64,000 bases of DNA from Scenedesmus sp. ARA3 (lineage: Eukaryota; Chlorophyta; Chlorophyceae; Sphaeropleales; Scenedesmaceae): assembly GCA_004335835.1 (NCBI GenBank), contig RWJK01000636.1, forward strand, positions 1 through 64,000, given 5' to 3'. Shown here piece by piece: positions 44,452 through 57,800 of the stretch. The position numbers and the translations under genes were made by a program. Below the pieces are notes generated by a model, which was given only the letters and a program-made list of their open reading frames with translations, was not told where the DNA came from and did no database searches. Numbering within the stretch: position 1 is the stretch's first letter; each line of letters starts with the position of its first letter.

Positions 44452-46948
44452 GCTGCAGGTACCAAGGCAGTCGCGGCCGCCGCCGTCAGCAGTTGAAGCA
44501 TTGTTGTGTGATGCATACAGCTAGCATCCTCGAAGCTCTGCCTCCCACCCACCTCCTAGGCTGCATCCACTGGTCTATACTGTACATCTTGCTGCATCTC
44601 TCCACCTCTTCATGCCAGTCAGTCTCCTGTGCTGCTCTAGCTGCTGTTTCCTGGCCCGCCATTCTGGCGGGCCTGCGATGGACGAGCTGTGGACAGAATC
44701 AACAACACTGCAAGAGGATTCAGTCACTTGAGCTGCAATGATGTCGCCTGCTCTGTATCATGCTACCGAGCCGATTTTAAGCTCATCCCGATGTGCTGAG
44801 GATCTGCTAGAGTAAGCCTGCAACACGTTGCAGATATTGCAAAGCAAGCAGTCGGTTGAGTGAGCACGTCCTGGTGGTACCGGTGCGTGACGTGATTTGC
44901 GGTTCGAACCGGCTAGGGCTGTGCAGAGGTCGGTGACATGCCGTCAGTGCACCTGCAGTGCAGGTCCTGCACCCTGGCGTCAGGTGTTATGAGCCGAAGG
45001 CTCGCCCTTGGTGATGTCTCCTGGTCATAGCACTGTCAAAGATGCTCTGGCACTGCCAGAGAGTCAGATTTCCTGGCACGCATGCGTGCAGTTGACTGTG
45101 GCGGCCGCAGCAGCTGCTGCAGCAGCAAACAAAGCACAGCAACCGCCTGCTCCATGGCAGCGAGCAGTTACATGTCCCTCCACGCATAATGTGCGATCAA
45201 GCCAGCACTGAGGGAGTGACCTTTCCTGCTGAAACGTGCCTGATGATGCATGCTGCAAGCTCACCCCTGTGCTGCGGGACAACGAATTTTACGTGCCTGC
45301 CTTGCACAACACAACCCTCAAAGAATATGCGTGCAACAGCCATCAAAGTTGAGATGTAATGCAGCTCGTGCGCACTACCTGCAGCATGCTGGCCTACACA
45401 AAACTGATCCACCTGGATCCATCCAAGTCAACTACTAATGATGCCGCCGTGCACAGCTAGAACACAACAGCATGAACGCCATGCTAGCCGCACACACCAA
45501 CACACCGTCAACTCCCTTACTACATGCTGCACACCCCTGCACACCTGCGAGTGCATGCGTTGCTCTCTTGCCACAGCCGCGCCGCAGCTTGAAATTGAAC
45601 CACGTGTAAACCACACCGCAAAAGAATTCACCACCCTTGCCCACCAACATGCCAGTCGCTTGCTGCTGCCGGCGCGACTGCGTCAAATTGGGCCAAAACT
45701 GACGGTCAGCGCTGACAAGCACGCAAGATGCAGTGAGAGCAGGCAATCATTGCACAGCCCCTCAGCCAAAACCTGGCACAGGCAAAGCCACATAATCCAT
45801 AGCAAAGCTGCCCTGAAGACAAAACAGGGTACAGCACCGTGATGAGGACGACACTGCTTGATGCAATGCCCGCTGAAGCTTCACCCCAGCACTTGCAAAG
45901 CCAAACTGCTGTGGGCGACACGCATCACCAGCATGTTACTGCCAAACATGGCTACCACCTCCTTGCCACGGCTGTGCCGAAGCACGCAGCGCAATACATA
46001 ACTTTTTGTAAGAGGCACCGCCGCACGCCTGGCTACACGCAAATGTGCTGTCCCGTGTACCCAGACGCCAGCTCCAAGCAACATGAAGTGCAGCCCCCAA
46101 GCCACGCCATGCGCGCCTGCCACCAGTTTACAGCACAGAACCACAGGGCACTCTTGCACACAGGGCCACTGCATCTGCCTAGCAGGAGCCAAAAACCCAC
46201 ATGCGTACTGCCAATGACGTCCTGGTGCGCCTTGTCACTGGTTGCTGTGCTTGCACAGCAGACACCACTGGTGCGTGTAGTATACTGCGTGCTGCTCAGC
46301 CCTGTTCTGATGTTCATAGGAGAACAAGTATCATGCCAGCCTGTCGGCTGGTGCAACCCCTCACAGGAAGGGGCTTTGCTGTGTTTGAACGTTGCATTGC
46401 AGCTGACATACAAGCAGCTGTAATGGAAACCAGCCTGCCAGAATGCTGTTCTCAAGCAACAGAGTCTTGCGTTGTCAGCCAAAAAGTGCAGATGCTGATC
46501 TGGCACAGCAGCATGCCCAGTCAACCAGAAGCAGAAGGCCACCACAGCCATACTGTCACAGCCTCACGTAACACCCCATTGCAGGAATCAGCCACAGCAG
46601 GTTGCACCCGGTTTGCCTGCTTGTAGAGGGTGCATCCCTCAACACTGCCTACTCACAATACACTGGCTGCTCGCCACACCACAAACTAGCTGCAGCTGAT
46701 GTTGCTCACTCGCTCTGAAGCTGCAGCTGGAGATGCTGGGACATCTCACCAGAATGTTATAACACAATGTGCGCCGCCAAAAGCACATGCAGCGTCTGAG
46801 CAACCACACAAACTGAACACCGGCAGGTCAAAAACACGCTGCCATGAACACCAACCTCACACACTTCCTGTGCCACCTGCACCCAAGTTCCACGACCGCA
46901 CGCCTGTGTTACCACAGCTGCCTGTTGTTGCTGTTACAACCCGTCACA
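44452..46948. other. Spacer between LARP6 3' end and RING1 5' end
   Basis: 2.5 kb with no recognisable gene. Open frames up to about 190 codons exist on the plus strand (45839-46423) but have no motif, no low-complexity signature of local exons and no plausible splice partners. The region should hold the LARP6 3' UTR and the RING1 promoter, perhaps with a RING1 leader exon. Confidence 0.5.
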
Positions 46949-49900
46949 TCATTGCGGGGGAGGCGTCAGCGCCCTGCCACGTCCCATGCCGAATCCACGC
47001 GAGCCGTCTGGCATGCGCGCAATGCGCACATGGCTGTCGCCATCATGCCCGCTGGCCACACTCCCACCACCCCCACTCGCCCGCATCGGGCTCAGCCCCG
47101 CCCTCGCAGGACTGCTGCCCAGCGCCGCACTACTGCTGCTGCTGTTGCCGTTGCCGCCGCCGCTGTGCTTCACTGCTGCAGCCGCCGCACGGAACTCAGG
47201 CGTAGCTGCTGCCCAGCTGGCATAATCCTTCTTCTCCTTCTTCTTGCTGCCAGCTTCCTTCGCAGCAGCAGCTGAGCCGTCATGGCTGCCGCGGCGCTCC
47301 CCAGGCATGTGGCTTGCAGGACTCGGGCTGCCATGGTGACTGTGTGGCTTGCCACCCCCAGCGCTGCACGAAGAATGCGGCCTGCTGTGCTGCCCATGCG
47401 CATGCTGCCCAGCAGCAGCAGCATCCTCCAGCGGAGACGGCGCGCCAGCCCTGCTGCCAGGCCTGCTGCTGCTGCTGCCACCATACCTGCCGCCAGACTC
47501 ATCAAGGCTCTGCCGCCTGCTGCCGCCCCTGCTGCCCTCGTCCAAGCTCTGCCGCCTGCTGCCACCCGGGTGCGACTCATCCAAGCTAGCGCGCCTGCTG
47601 CCGCTGCCCCTGTGCCGGCGCCGCCGCCGCTTGCCATGCTCGCTGTCATGATCATGCTCCCCATCCTCATGCTCATCATCCTGCTCCTCCCCTGCATCCC
47701 TGCTGCTGCTGCCAGCATCATGCCCAGTGTGGCTGCTGCGGCGCCGCTGCTGTGTGCTGCTGCTGCCAGCCTCTGCAGCAGCAGCAGCAACCAGCGCCTC
47801 CAGCTCACCACTAGCCTCCCTAATGGCACAAATGTTGGATTTGTGATGAGCGTCACCACCCTGCTGCTGCGCTAGCCTGCTACGGCGCCCGCTGCTGCTG
47901 CTGCTGCTGCTGCCACCGGGACCCTTGACCGCGCCGCCGTCACTGTTGTTGCCCTCAACTGCCGCCCCGCTGCTGCTGCCGCGCGGAGCCGCTGCTTCCA
48001 CTTCATCGTCATGTGTGTGCCACGAGCGCCGCCGCTGCTTGCCGCCGGACTGACTCGCGCTGCCGCTGCCGCTCGTGCGGTGCTTCGGCGGCCGCATGTG
48101 CGAGCCGCCAAGCGGCGAGCCTGCCTGCCCTGTCCAGCTCGACCGCCAGCTGCCTGCTGCGTTGCTGTTATCCTCCGCCTCAGAGCCGCTGCTGCGCATG
48201 TTGCCGCCCCGTGAATGATGATGGTGATCGTGCGCTGCTGCCTGCTGCATGTGCTGCAGCCGGCTGGCAGGCACCCATGGGGCTGGCTTTGGGGAGCTGC
48301 TGAGGTCTGGAGAGCCCACCGGGACAGGCCTGCTGCTGCTGCTGCCGCCGCCGCCCAGCCCCAACGACTCCAATGCCTCTGCCACTGCATCTCCAGCACT
48401 GAGTCCTGCAAGTGGCGTTGTGGGAGCACTGATGGATGCGCCTGCTGCGCTCGTGTTGGCGCTGCGCCAGTTTGCAGCGCCGCTGCCCTGTTGTGCGGCA
48501 CGAGGGCTGCCAGCCATGGCCGCCTGCGCTGCAGCTGCTGCTGCAGCTGCCAGCTGCGCTGCCAGCGCACCCTGCTGCACAGCCAGCGGCGTGTGGCTGC
48601 TGCCGCTGCCGCTTGCAACAGACAGCCGCGTCGGCGTGCTGGGCGCTGCTGCGCCGCTGAAGCCTCCAGCTTGCGATGTACGAGTGCTGCTCGCGCCGCC
48701 GCCTGTTGCAGAGTGCCGCGGCGAGCCGCTCTGTGGTGGCGTGCTGACTCCTGCAAGCGCTGCCGCCACGGCTGCTGCTGGCGTCATGCTGCCAGCGCCG
48801 CCGCTGCTGCTGCCAGCGCCCCAGTCGCCGCCCCAGCGGCCTTCTGCACCGCCGCCGGCGCTGCTGCGCGCATCCCGTGTGGGTGTGCTGGCTGTTGGTG
48901 CTGACAGAATGCTGTCAATGAATGAAGTAACAGCAGCTGGGGCAGGAGAGGGCACTGTGCGAGGGCTGCCGATAGATCCTCCAACACCAGATGTGCCTGT
49001 CCTGACAGGAGACAGCGCAGGAGACGGCGACACCACCCCGTTCATGCGTGCGGCTCCGTTGGCATACGGGCTTGCGGAGCGCTGCTGCTGCTGCGCTGCG
49101 GCATCAGCTGCATGCGTCCTGATTGGCGACAGGTGCACAGGCAGGTCAGCTGCTGCAGCTGCTGCTGCGCTGCTGCCAGCACGCTCGTCCCTGTGCTGCT
49201 GCTGCTGGCTGTAGCCATCATGAGAGGCACGCTTGGCGCCATCGTGTGAGGAGCGCCTGCTCGATGTTGTGCGCCTGCCGTCGCCTGTGCCGCTGTGCTC
49301 CCTCTCCCTGCCGTGCGGCTTGCCATGGTGCCCGGCAGCCTCTGCCTCGTGCCTGCTGCCGTGATCAAGGCTAGACCTGGGCCTCGCTCCGCTGCTGCTG
49401 CTGCTGCTGCTGGCCTTGGTGCTGGGCTTGAAGTTGGTCAGCAGGTGGCGCACACGCAGGCTGGTGCGCCTGCGACAAAACACGAAGTCGCGGCACAGCA
49501 TGCACAAGCAGCACAAGCTCAGACACAACCAACAGCGAGCACAGCAGGCAATGAGACGAACCACCCTGTCTCCCACACAATGGATTGGCCACACTTGGCC
49601 ACACAGCTTGACGGGGCTGCCAACAAGTACAGCAAGGCTCACCAGTTGTCAGGGTTCTTGGTCTTTGTCACGCACGCCACGCAGTCCTCCTCGCTGCCAA
49701 ACTCCACCAGCGCAAACTCGCCCGGGGCCATGGTCACGTTGATGGACTCCACCGCCTTGGCGAGCCACGCCGGCAGCTTGCTAGTGTTGCCGCGTGAGCA
49801 GATGCGCACCATCACCACGCGGCCGTACTGCGCCAGCAGCTGCGTCACCGACTCTGAGGGCGGGAAGAATGAGTTGTCCAGGCAGGAGCAGGCAGAGGGC

Positions 49901-51066
49901 GGCGCAGCACGCTTGCAGTCAGCGAGTGAGGAGGCAAGCACAAGAAGGATCAAGACATACGTGGGCCCCACGCAATGCCATTTATCAAACCGACGCACCA
50001 TACGTGCATGTGCAGCTCAAATCAGCAGGAAAAGCAGCTGACGAAGCGCGCTCGCGCTCACCAATGGTAGGCTTGTCTGGCAGGTGCTCCACCACCACTG
50101 TGCGCCGCGTGATGTCGCCCACATCAAACGCAGGCAGCGGCGCCGCACGCCGCACGCGCGTGCCCTCAGCATCTAGGCTGAGCAGGCTGCTGCTGCGCAG
50201 CGCCTCTGCGACGACAGTCAGCTCCTTGGTGAGCGCCTTGACGCGCTTGAAGTTGGCGATCATGCGCAGGGGCACTGTGGGCGCACGATAGACAGGACCA
50301 TAGGTGCCACAGGACACGGATACAGCGGTCAGCGACCTCCAGCAAGATAGCGAGTGCATTTCTGCTGTCACAACAGATCATGCTAGCGGTTCTGTGCAGA
50401 CAACTCAACCGCTGAGAGTGCACTGCTGCCGTGGCCGCAACAGAGCTGCATGTGCTGTGCATGCATCGGATCAACCTAGCGACTACTGCTACCCCTGCTG
50501 CTGCAGATTAATGTGACCGAAAACCTGATGTTGATGATGGCGTGACTGCTCACCATAACCCTCTGCATCCTTCTGGATCTGCTTCAGCAAGTGCTTGTCG
50601 GTGGGCAGGTTGGCATCACTGAAGTAGAACTCAACCTGCGCATGTGGTGGAACCCGGTGCATCATGCAGTCGCTTAAAGCACTTCTCCATGTGCTGATTA
50701 TGTACTAGCAGCATAGCTAGCGGCAAAACTACACAGCAGCACTGCAGCACACTTGTCGGCATGATGCGCCACGCTCATGTACAAGCAGACCTATCAGTAT
50801 ATGCGTCACAAGCGAACTGCTGGTACACGACCGCTACAACAGGCTGCCACTGCTGTAGTTTTTTATATGCGTACCTGCTTCTTCACAGCAGGCATGACCT
50901 CTGCATGGTCGGTGGGCTTGCCGGCTGCACCTGCAGGTCCTGATGTGTCACCATCGCTGCCCTCCTCGCCTGCTGATGTTGCTGACAGCAGCGAGTGCTC
51001 TGTCTCCTCCCCAGCACTATCTGCTGATGTAAGCCCAGCAACTGGGGATGCAACGACGTCTGTCAT
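46949..51066 (-). CDS. LARP6: La-related protein 6 (LARP6)
   Basis: Family knowledge: LARP6 proteins bind RNA through a La motif plus RRM and influence mRNA translation and transport. Seen on the minus strand: exons 50875-51066, 50554-50635, 50062-50274, 49643-49853 and 46949-49469 join in phase to 1072 aa. After an acidic N-terminus comes the La motif (KKQVEFYFSDANLPTDKHLL, YVPLRMIANFKRVKALTKEL). The RRM follows (RRTVVVEHLPDKPTIG; LLAQYGRVVMVRICSRGN; FALVEFGSEEDCVACV; LRVRHLLTNFKPS). The last exon, 2.5 kb without an intron, encodes about 840 residues of Ser/Gly/Ala/His-rich disordered sequence and ends in a SUZ-C-like box (IARMPDGSRGFGMGRGRALT). This end is typical of plant LARP6. The ATG at 51066 is the first in-frame one after an upstream stop. 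No exon-edge copies are seen in its introns. Confidence 0.92.
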
Positions 51067-51718
51067 GGCTCTGCTGGGGGGCTCAGTGTCCTCTGACTGC
51101 AGTGGCAAAGTGAAGTGCAGCTGCCAGTCAGCACGTCTGAGTCACAAGCATCAACGTAGCTGATGGTATTGAGAAACTACCATGTCGTCGCATCAAAAAG
51201 CCCTTGGCAGCAGCGTCTAACGGGCGGTTAGCTGCGCAGACGACTGCAACGAAGTGGAACAGCTGCCGATGGAAGCCCGCTGCCTCTGCTTGCTGCGCTG
51301 TACTCACCCAGAGCACAACTGAAGGCAGTGATGGTTACGGTGTGGTGTGTGTAGAGAGGCAGCCCGTCGCTAAGGACGAGACCGCTGCAGAAGGATGGTG
51401 ATGGGTAAAAAGGGCTGCCCCGCAGGGAGAGGAAGACGCGTTGAAAAGACACACAGCTGTGGCAGCCATCTTCAGCGCGTGATGCCGTCCTCAACACACA
51501 ACCCGGTTGTGTCAGTCAGTTCGTTCCCTGAACAAAAGCGACGATTGCACATGCGCTGACCTTACCTTCGATGCTCACGATCTCTTACTAGGTTATATTT
51601 GATCAGCTGCTACTCGGTCTGGCTTGCTGTGGACAGTCAGCTGCAGTGCTGCACCACCTTGTCCTGCTCGCTGGTACTGGGTAGTTGCCAAAGGCTGAGG
51701 GCGCAATCAGCAGCCGGC
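51067..51718. promoter_or_regulatory. Divergent promoter region, LARP6 (-) and MOB1 (+)
   Basis: 652 bases separate the two start codons, so both promoters and leaders must fit here. No named element is recognised. Confidence 0.55.
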
Positions 51719-54006
51719 ATGAGTCTTTTTGGCCTAGGAAGGTGAGAACTGCCTGTTCTCTCCGGCAAGCTAGCCAACAGCTTACACCCCTATATTCTGC
51801 ACTAACTGGGCACGCTCCATTGCAACAGGAACACAGCCAAGACATTTAGGCCCAAGAAGAACACACCAGTTGGAGCAAAGGTACAGAAGTTGTTCTGCAG
51901 CCTCCACTGCAGACGCTTGGGCTTGGCAGCTTGGCCTGATTACATGTCACAGTGCAGCATCTGCCAATAGTTCAGCGGCGGAAAATGGTGCAGTTGGTTA
52001 TGAGGGTGCTTGGGAACAGTGCTGGTTTACTGCCTGCTTATACTCTGCTGACCGCAGGGCCTGCAATTAAAACGACACATTGACGCCACCCTAGGCCAAG
52101 GCAACTTACTAGAAGCAGTGCGGTTGCCGCCAGGCGAAGACATTCAGGAGGTGTGGCATGGTGCAGCTGCTACCTCGTAAAATCTGGCTCAAACTGAGCC
52201 GAGGTATTGCAGGAGGCATGGCAGCAGCTCTTGCTGTCTTTTGCAGTAGCCTTTGATCACGTTGTCGTTGTGCTCGTGGCTTATCTGCTTCCCCTGATTC
52301 AATCGTTGAACCAGCGTCAGCTGCAGTTTGGCTGCTGAGCACGTGGGCAGCTCTCATTCGGTCCTGCTGTCTACAGCCCAGCTCTGCCAGTCCACAGTCA
52401 ACCCAGCGCATTGACTGTGTTGTTGTGCTTGTGGTTGCAGTGGCTGGCAGTCAACACAGTCGACTTCTACAATGCCATCAGTGTGCTGTATGGCACACTG
52501 GCCGAGTTCTGCACAGAGCGCAACTGCGAGGTCATGTCAGCAGGCAGCAAGGTGCGCACACCACACGTTTTCGTGCATCAAATGCTTAGGCGGCAGTCAT
52601 GCACAGCAGAGTATTAACTAGACACAACAGCAATTGCAATTGCATGGTGGTAGCTAACACGCTTGCATTTGACAAGTTCGGCTGGGCAAGCGCAAGCAGG
52701 TGCAGCAATGGCACCCTACAACTGTCAAATCTGCAACAGTCAATGCGGCAGCAGCAGTAAGTAGCCAGCTGCCCTTGTAGCAGCTGTATGAGGCTGCTGG
52801 GCTGTTTCCTGCTGCCAGCAGCATCAGCAACAACATTCGCTCAGCAGCGCAGACAGCTGTCTGTGGCAGCTGGGCAAATCGTGCGCCGGTGCACCCATTG
52901 CCTCTGCACGGTGCTTGTGTCTGTCTGCAGTACGAGTACCTGTGGGCAGACGGCGTCAAGTACAAGAAGCCTGTGCGGCTATCAGCGCCGGAGTATGTAG
53001 ACAAGCTGTTCGACTGGATAGAGGACCAGGTGCGCAGATGCGCGGTGTGTCTGTACAGCAGCAGAAGCTAGGTAACAGGCTGAGCAGCAACAGCGGCCGA
53101 GCTGGGGGCAGTAGGTGCAGCAGCAACGGAGCGGCGACAGCAGCAGACGCTGGCTGGCAGCAGGAGCAGCAGCAGCTGGTTGGTTGCCGTGCTGGCAGTG
53201 GCCGCCACTTTAAAAGCAGGTTCTGCAACAGCCTGTGTTGCGCGAAGCTTCTGGGCATTGCTGCGAACCTTCAGCTACGTTGAAGCACAGCTGCAGCCCC
53301 TGTCTTTCAGCAAACAGCATGGCAACAGTAGGCGCACCAGCACCAGCGCTGCTGCCCGCACCAGCACTACTCACTGCTGCTGTGCCCGTCCCTCGTCCCC
53401 CAACTGCCCCACTGACGAGTTCTCCTCCGGTGCTCTGGTGATGATCTCCACAGATCGACGACCCATCTGTTTTCCCGGGCCAGTTTGGGGAGCCCTTCCC
53501 CCCAAACTTCATGGAGGTGGTGCGCACCATTTTCAAGCGGCTGTTCCGCGTGTACGCGCACATCTACCACAGCCACTTCAAGCAGGTCTGCAGCTTGGGC
53601 GAGGAGGCGCACCTCAACACCTGCTTCAAGCACTTCATCTTCTTCGTGCGGGTGAGTGGGTCTTGCAGATAGCATCGGATTTTGATGCGGCTGCATGGCG
53701 TGGACTCAAGGGCTTGCAGGAACAGTGTACAACGCATGTGTTGGTGCCATTCATGGTGATGTTTGCGTCACGCGGTGCTGCAGCAGAGCAGAGCTGGAGC
53801 TGTCTTGGTAGTGTGTCTTGCCAGCATCAGACATGCTGACTAAGTGAGTGCTGACGTTGACCTGTGTGCGTGGCTGCTGCGAATTCTGGCTACTGTGTTG
53901 GTGTGCTATGCTGCAGCACTTTGACCTAGTAGAAGAGAAGGAGCTGGCGCCGCTCAGCGAGCTAATAGAGCAGTTCCTGGCTGGCAAGATGAACAGCATC
54001 CGGTAG
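51719..54006 (+). CDS. MOB1: MOB1 kinase activator
   Basis: Family knowledge: MOB1 binds and activates NDR/LATS-family kinases in mitotic exit and Hippo-type signalling. Seen: seven exons (51719-51741, 51829-51880, 52058-52150, 52441-52551, 52931-53029, 53454-53651, 53917-54006) join in phase to 221 aa, normal for the family (about 215). The first exon is only 23 nt and encodes MSLFGLGR. The protein continues [104 protein letters not shown] and [20 protein letters not shown]. The Cys/His set that binds zinc in MOB1 (C and C of EFCTERNC, H and H of HIYHSHF) is present. Conservation along the whole length makes this the firmest call in the window. No exon-edge copies. Confidence 0.97.
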
Positions 54007-54822
54007 CATCATAGCAGCAGCTGCACGGCGTGCTGGTCAACATGTGGCGCTGTGGAAGCAGTCTGGGTACACTTGCAGCATCAGCTGTGGACGTGTGCCT
54101 CCCCGGGAGGCAGGGGCCTTACGTGGCTTGCAGCTGGCAGCTCATGACGATTGCGGGACTACCTGATGGCAGTTGCTGGAGCAGCATGATCGATAGCCAC
54201 CAAGGTTGTCTGAAGGTTCTAGCTGTCTGCGTCACGTATGCTAGTGCACTGCAGCTGCCTGTGTGGCACCCTTCCCTTGCATCAGGCAAGCACTGGTCCA
54301 GTGCCAGAACGCCAGCTGCCTTGAGAGGCCGCAGGGGTAATGAGCGTGGCAGACAGTGTGGGTCTATCAAATGAAAGATTTATTTCAGATGTAAACGATT
54401 GAGTGTGGCGCACCCTGTCTGTCGTGCGGGTTTGTCACTCACCGCAATTCAAAATTCTGACACTTGTGGGTGAACCAGCGAAACGCTTTCCGCAACATCA
54501 AGTGCTACCATCGTTTACCCGTAAAACATTATAGGCGGCATCACCCCGTTTGCTTGCTGTCGAGGGAGTGTTGCACTTGTCGTCCAGTCGCTGTCAAAGG
54601 CGAAACAGGCTTACTAACGACGTTACTGATATACTAATACGTTATTACGTCTGATCGTCGCAACAAGTGCTGCCAGACTCGGTGCAGGGGCACACCAAGC
54701 AGCAGGTTCTGCATACTGCTGGGGCCAACAGCCAGCCAGCCACAAAGCAGCTGGGGGTCTTGAACCGGCACAAAGCCAGATCTATGCAGTGACACACCCG
54801 CTACGTGGCCAGCAACGCAGCC
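54007..54822. promoter_or_regulatory. Spacer between MOB1 and SMC2
   Basis: The MOB1 3' UTR and SMC2 promoter should lie here. No gene is seen. The part from about 54390 to 54660 is AT-richer than its flanks, as expected for a promoter, but no specific element can be named. Confidence 0.5.
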
Positions 54823-57800
54823 ATGTACATCAAGGAAGTCAGCATAGATGGCTTCAAGTCATACGCGCAGCGCGTGTGCCTCACCAACTTTGATCCTGGA
54901 TTCAATGCCATCACTGGGCTCAATGGCAGCGGCAAGTCCAACATTTTGGACAGCCTATGCTTCGTCATGGGCATCAAGAACCTGTCAGCGGTGAGCAACT
55001 GCAATGAGCCAAGCGTCAACTGCAGCCTGCTGGGCAACAGTGCTTTAGCTGTGCACAGCAGCAGTCCCATGGCTACAGACATACACTGATTGCAGAGCAG
55101 GCCGTTCTACATGCATGCTGTGGTGTTCTAGCTATGTCATACTCTATGCTTCACTGGCTGACAGCCCTACACCAGCTCTCCTGCTGCAAGGCTGCAACCC
55201 CTCACAGCAACCACCAGGAGCAGCGATTTCCACCTGCCAGCCACCTGCCATGCTTCTCAAAGTGATTATGCATCCTGTGTTGCTGTAAATATTGCAACGT
55301 GCGCCTGCAGGTGAGGGCAGCCAACTTGCAGGAGCTTGTGTATAAGCAGGGCAGCGCTGGCATCACCAAGGCCACCGTCAGCATCGTGTTCCACAACAAC
55401 GACCCAGCAAATGGGCCCTCCGGCTATGAAGACAAGGAGTACATCACCGTCACTCGCCAGGTCAGAAGATGTTCTGCACTTTGTGCTGTTTTAGCAGCAG
55501 CGACAGTACCAGCAGCACCGGTGGCAGCGGCAGCACCAGCAGCCAATGTCTGCACTTCTCAACCTGTAAAAGTACCAGCAGCGGCGGTGGCAGCAGCAGA
55601 GCTGCCGCCGTGGGAGCAGCAGCGCAGCGGACGTGAGGTTCAGCACGCAAACATCGCAGCACACATCCATGGACACAGCATGCTATGCCACGAGCAGTAG
55701 CGGCTTCTTCACTAACTTGCAGCATTAGCCATGTACGTTGGTTTGAAGCTGTGTGAGCACACTCATTGTGTGGACACTTCACTGCCTTCAGTTACAACCA
55801 GCATCCACCTGGCGCAAAGTTTATCGGCTGCTGGCTTCGACACTGCTGTGCTATCTGCTGCAGATTGTCATTGGCGGCAGGGACAAGTACTCCATCAATG
55901 GCCATGCAGCACAGCAGGGGTGAGTCTTGAACACTTGCAGCTCGCAGCACCCCAACGGCAGCAACATCCAGCAGCTTCAAAGGCATGCAGCTGCATGGCT
56001 TGCTGCATCCATATCACAACCTTCTAGCAAAGCAACCTGGCTAGCACAGCAGCAGCAGCAATGGGGGAGGCTGCCGTGCCGGTGGACTAGCATGCAGCCT
56101 GCAGGGGCGCAAGAGCTGCTGCAAATGTTTGGTGGACGTGCATGGCCACAAAAGCAATCAACCATGCTACATGCGCCAACATGCCTCCTGTGCAACTTTG
56201 AAGATATATGTATATTCCCGGACTCACCACAACGCACCTGGAACACATTTTGTGCTGTGCTTTCCCACCACGCAGGCGCGTTGCTGACCTGTTCCAATCG
56301 GTGCAGCTGAATGTGAACAACCCCCACTTCCTCATCATGCAAGGCCGCGTCACCAAGGTACGATCAGAAACACGTAAGCCAGCTGGCTTCCCTTCAAGCA
56401 GGGACTTGCTCAACCTGCGGGCCAAGTCATGCTTCTAGGAGTATGCAATCTAAACATCCTATTTAAAGCAGCCGCATCACATGCTGTGCAGCCGCCAAGA
56501 CCGGCAACAGATATATGCTTCCTTGTCTTGCCTTAATCACGATTGTTCATTCAGGCAAAGGCCGAACCAAAATTAGTTTGGGGTAGAGCACGGTTCCTAT
56601 ACAAACAAACCGATGACTACAGTGCTGACCTGCTGGCCTGCTGATCATGCAAGTCAAGCGCGCAGATCAGCCTGGTATCTGTCCAAAGCAACAAGCTGCT
56701 GACCTGCTGCCTCACTGACCTTGAATGCATGCAGATCATGAACATGAAGCCTCACGAGATCCTGTCGCTGCTGGAGGAGGCCAGCGGCACCAAGCTCTAC
56801 GAGCGCAAGAAGGACGCCGCCATGAAGACGCTGGCCAAGAAGCAGACCAAGCTCGACGAGATCGACGAGGTGGGCCGGTGCAACAGTTTGATTGATGTAA
56901 TGCGTGGGGGTTTGGAAACGAATCGTCCCCAGGACAATGCTGCACTCGCATCAGCACGTGCAGTGCCGCTGCATCCCTTGCGCGGGAGCGTTATAGTCTG
57001 AGGCCGGCGTCACTTCTGTTTGCTTCTGCTTCTCCGTGTCTTGACAAGTCAAAAGTACACAATCTGAGCCATGCCGTACTCCCCTGCAGTTGATGAAACA
57101 TGCTGCACTGCGCCTGTTGTGTCATGCGTCACTGCAGCTGATGAACACGGAGCTGCTGCCCAGCCTGCGCAAGCTGGAGAAGCAGTGCGAGCAGTACCAC
57201 GAGTACGCCGTGACCAGCCAGCGCAACGAGATGCTCAAACGGCTGTGCGTGGCCAACGACTACATGCAGACGCAGAAGTGAGTGGCGTGCAGGGCAGCTT
57301 GCTGTGTTGGGCAAGGTCACTCACTCATCATCGGCGCTGACAGTGCGTGTTGATTCCACCAAAGTCTGACAAGTGCGTGATTCTGTCACGAGGACCAGCA
57401 TGCGTGCGCTCATCTGCTGCCTGCAAACAAGCATCCTGCAGAGGGCTGTCTTCCAGCAGAGGCAGCCAAGGCGCATGCTCTGCTGCCCTGGACCCTCCGT
57501 CTCATGTGCTGCTGCCTGGCCAACCTGTTTTCCATTTGCGAGGCTGAGCTGGTGGCCTCATGCTCTGCTGCTGGGGAACAATTCTAGAACATGTTATGAC
57601 TATCCTTGCTTGCAGGGTCATCGAGTCTTGCGAGGCTGAGCTGGCGGCCATGGCTGCTGACGTGGCGCAGCTGCTTGGGGAGGGTTCAAAACGAACCTTT
57701 TGCTTTTTCGTTGCTTCGCAGGGTCATTGAGTCTGGCGAGGCTGAGCTGGCGGCCATGGCTGCTGACGTGGCGCAGCTGCTCGGGAACAAATACAACATG

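Noticed and set aside
44895..44925. Possible tRNA T-arm (GGTTCGAACC)
   Set aside because: The flanking bases do not pair into a T stem and no acceptor, D or anticodon arm can be drawn around it.
45839..46423. 194-codon plus-strand open frame
   Set aside because: No motif, Cys/His-rich mixed composition typical of noncoding DNA here, and no consistent splice partners.
50863..51108. LARP6 start further upstream at a TTG codon (51108)
   Set aside because: TTG is not a normal nuclear start; the ATG at 51066 is the first in-frame ATG after an upstream stop.
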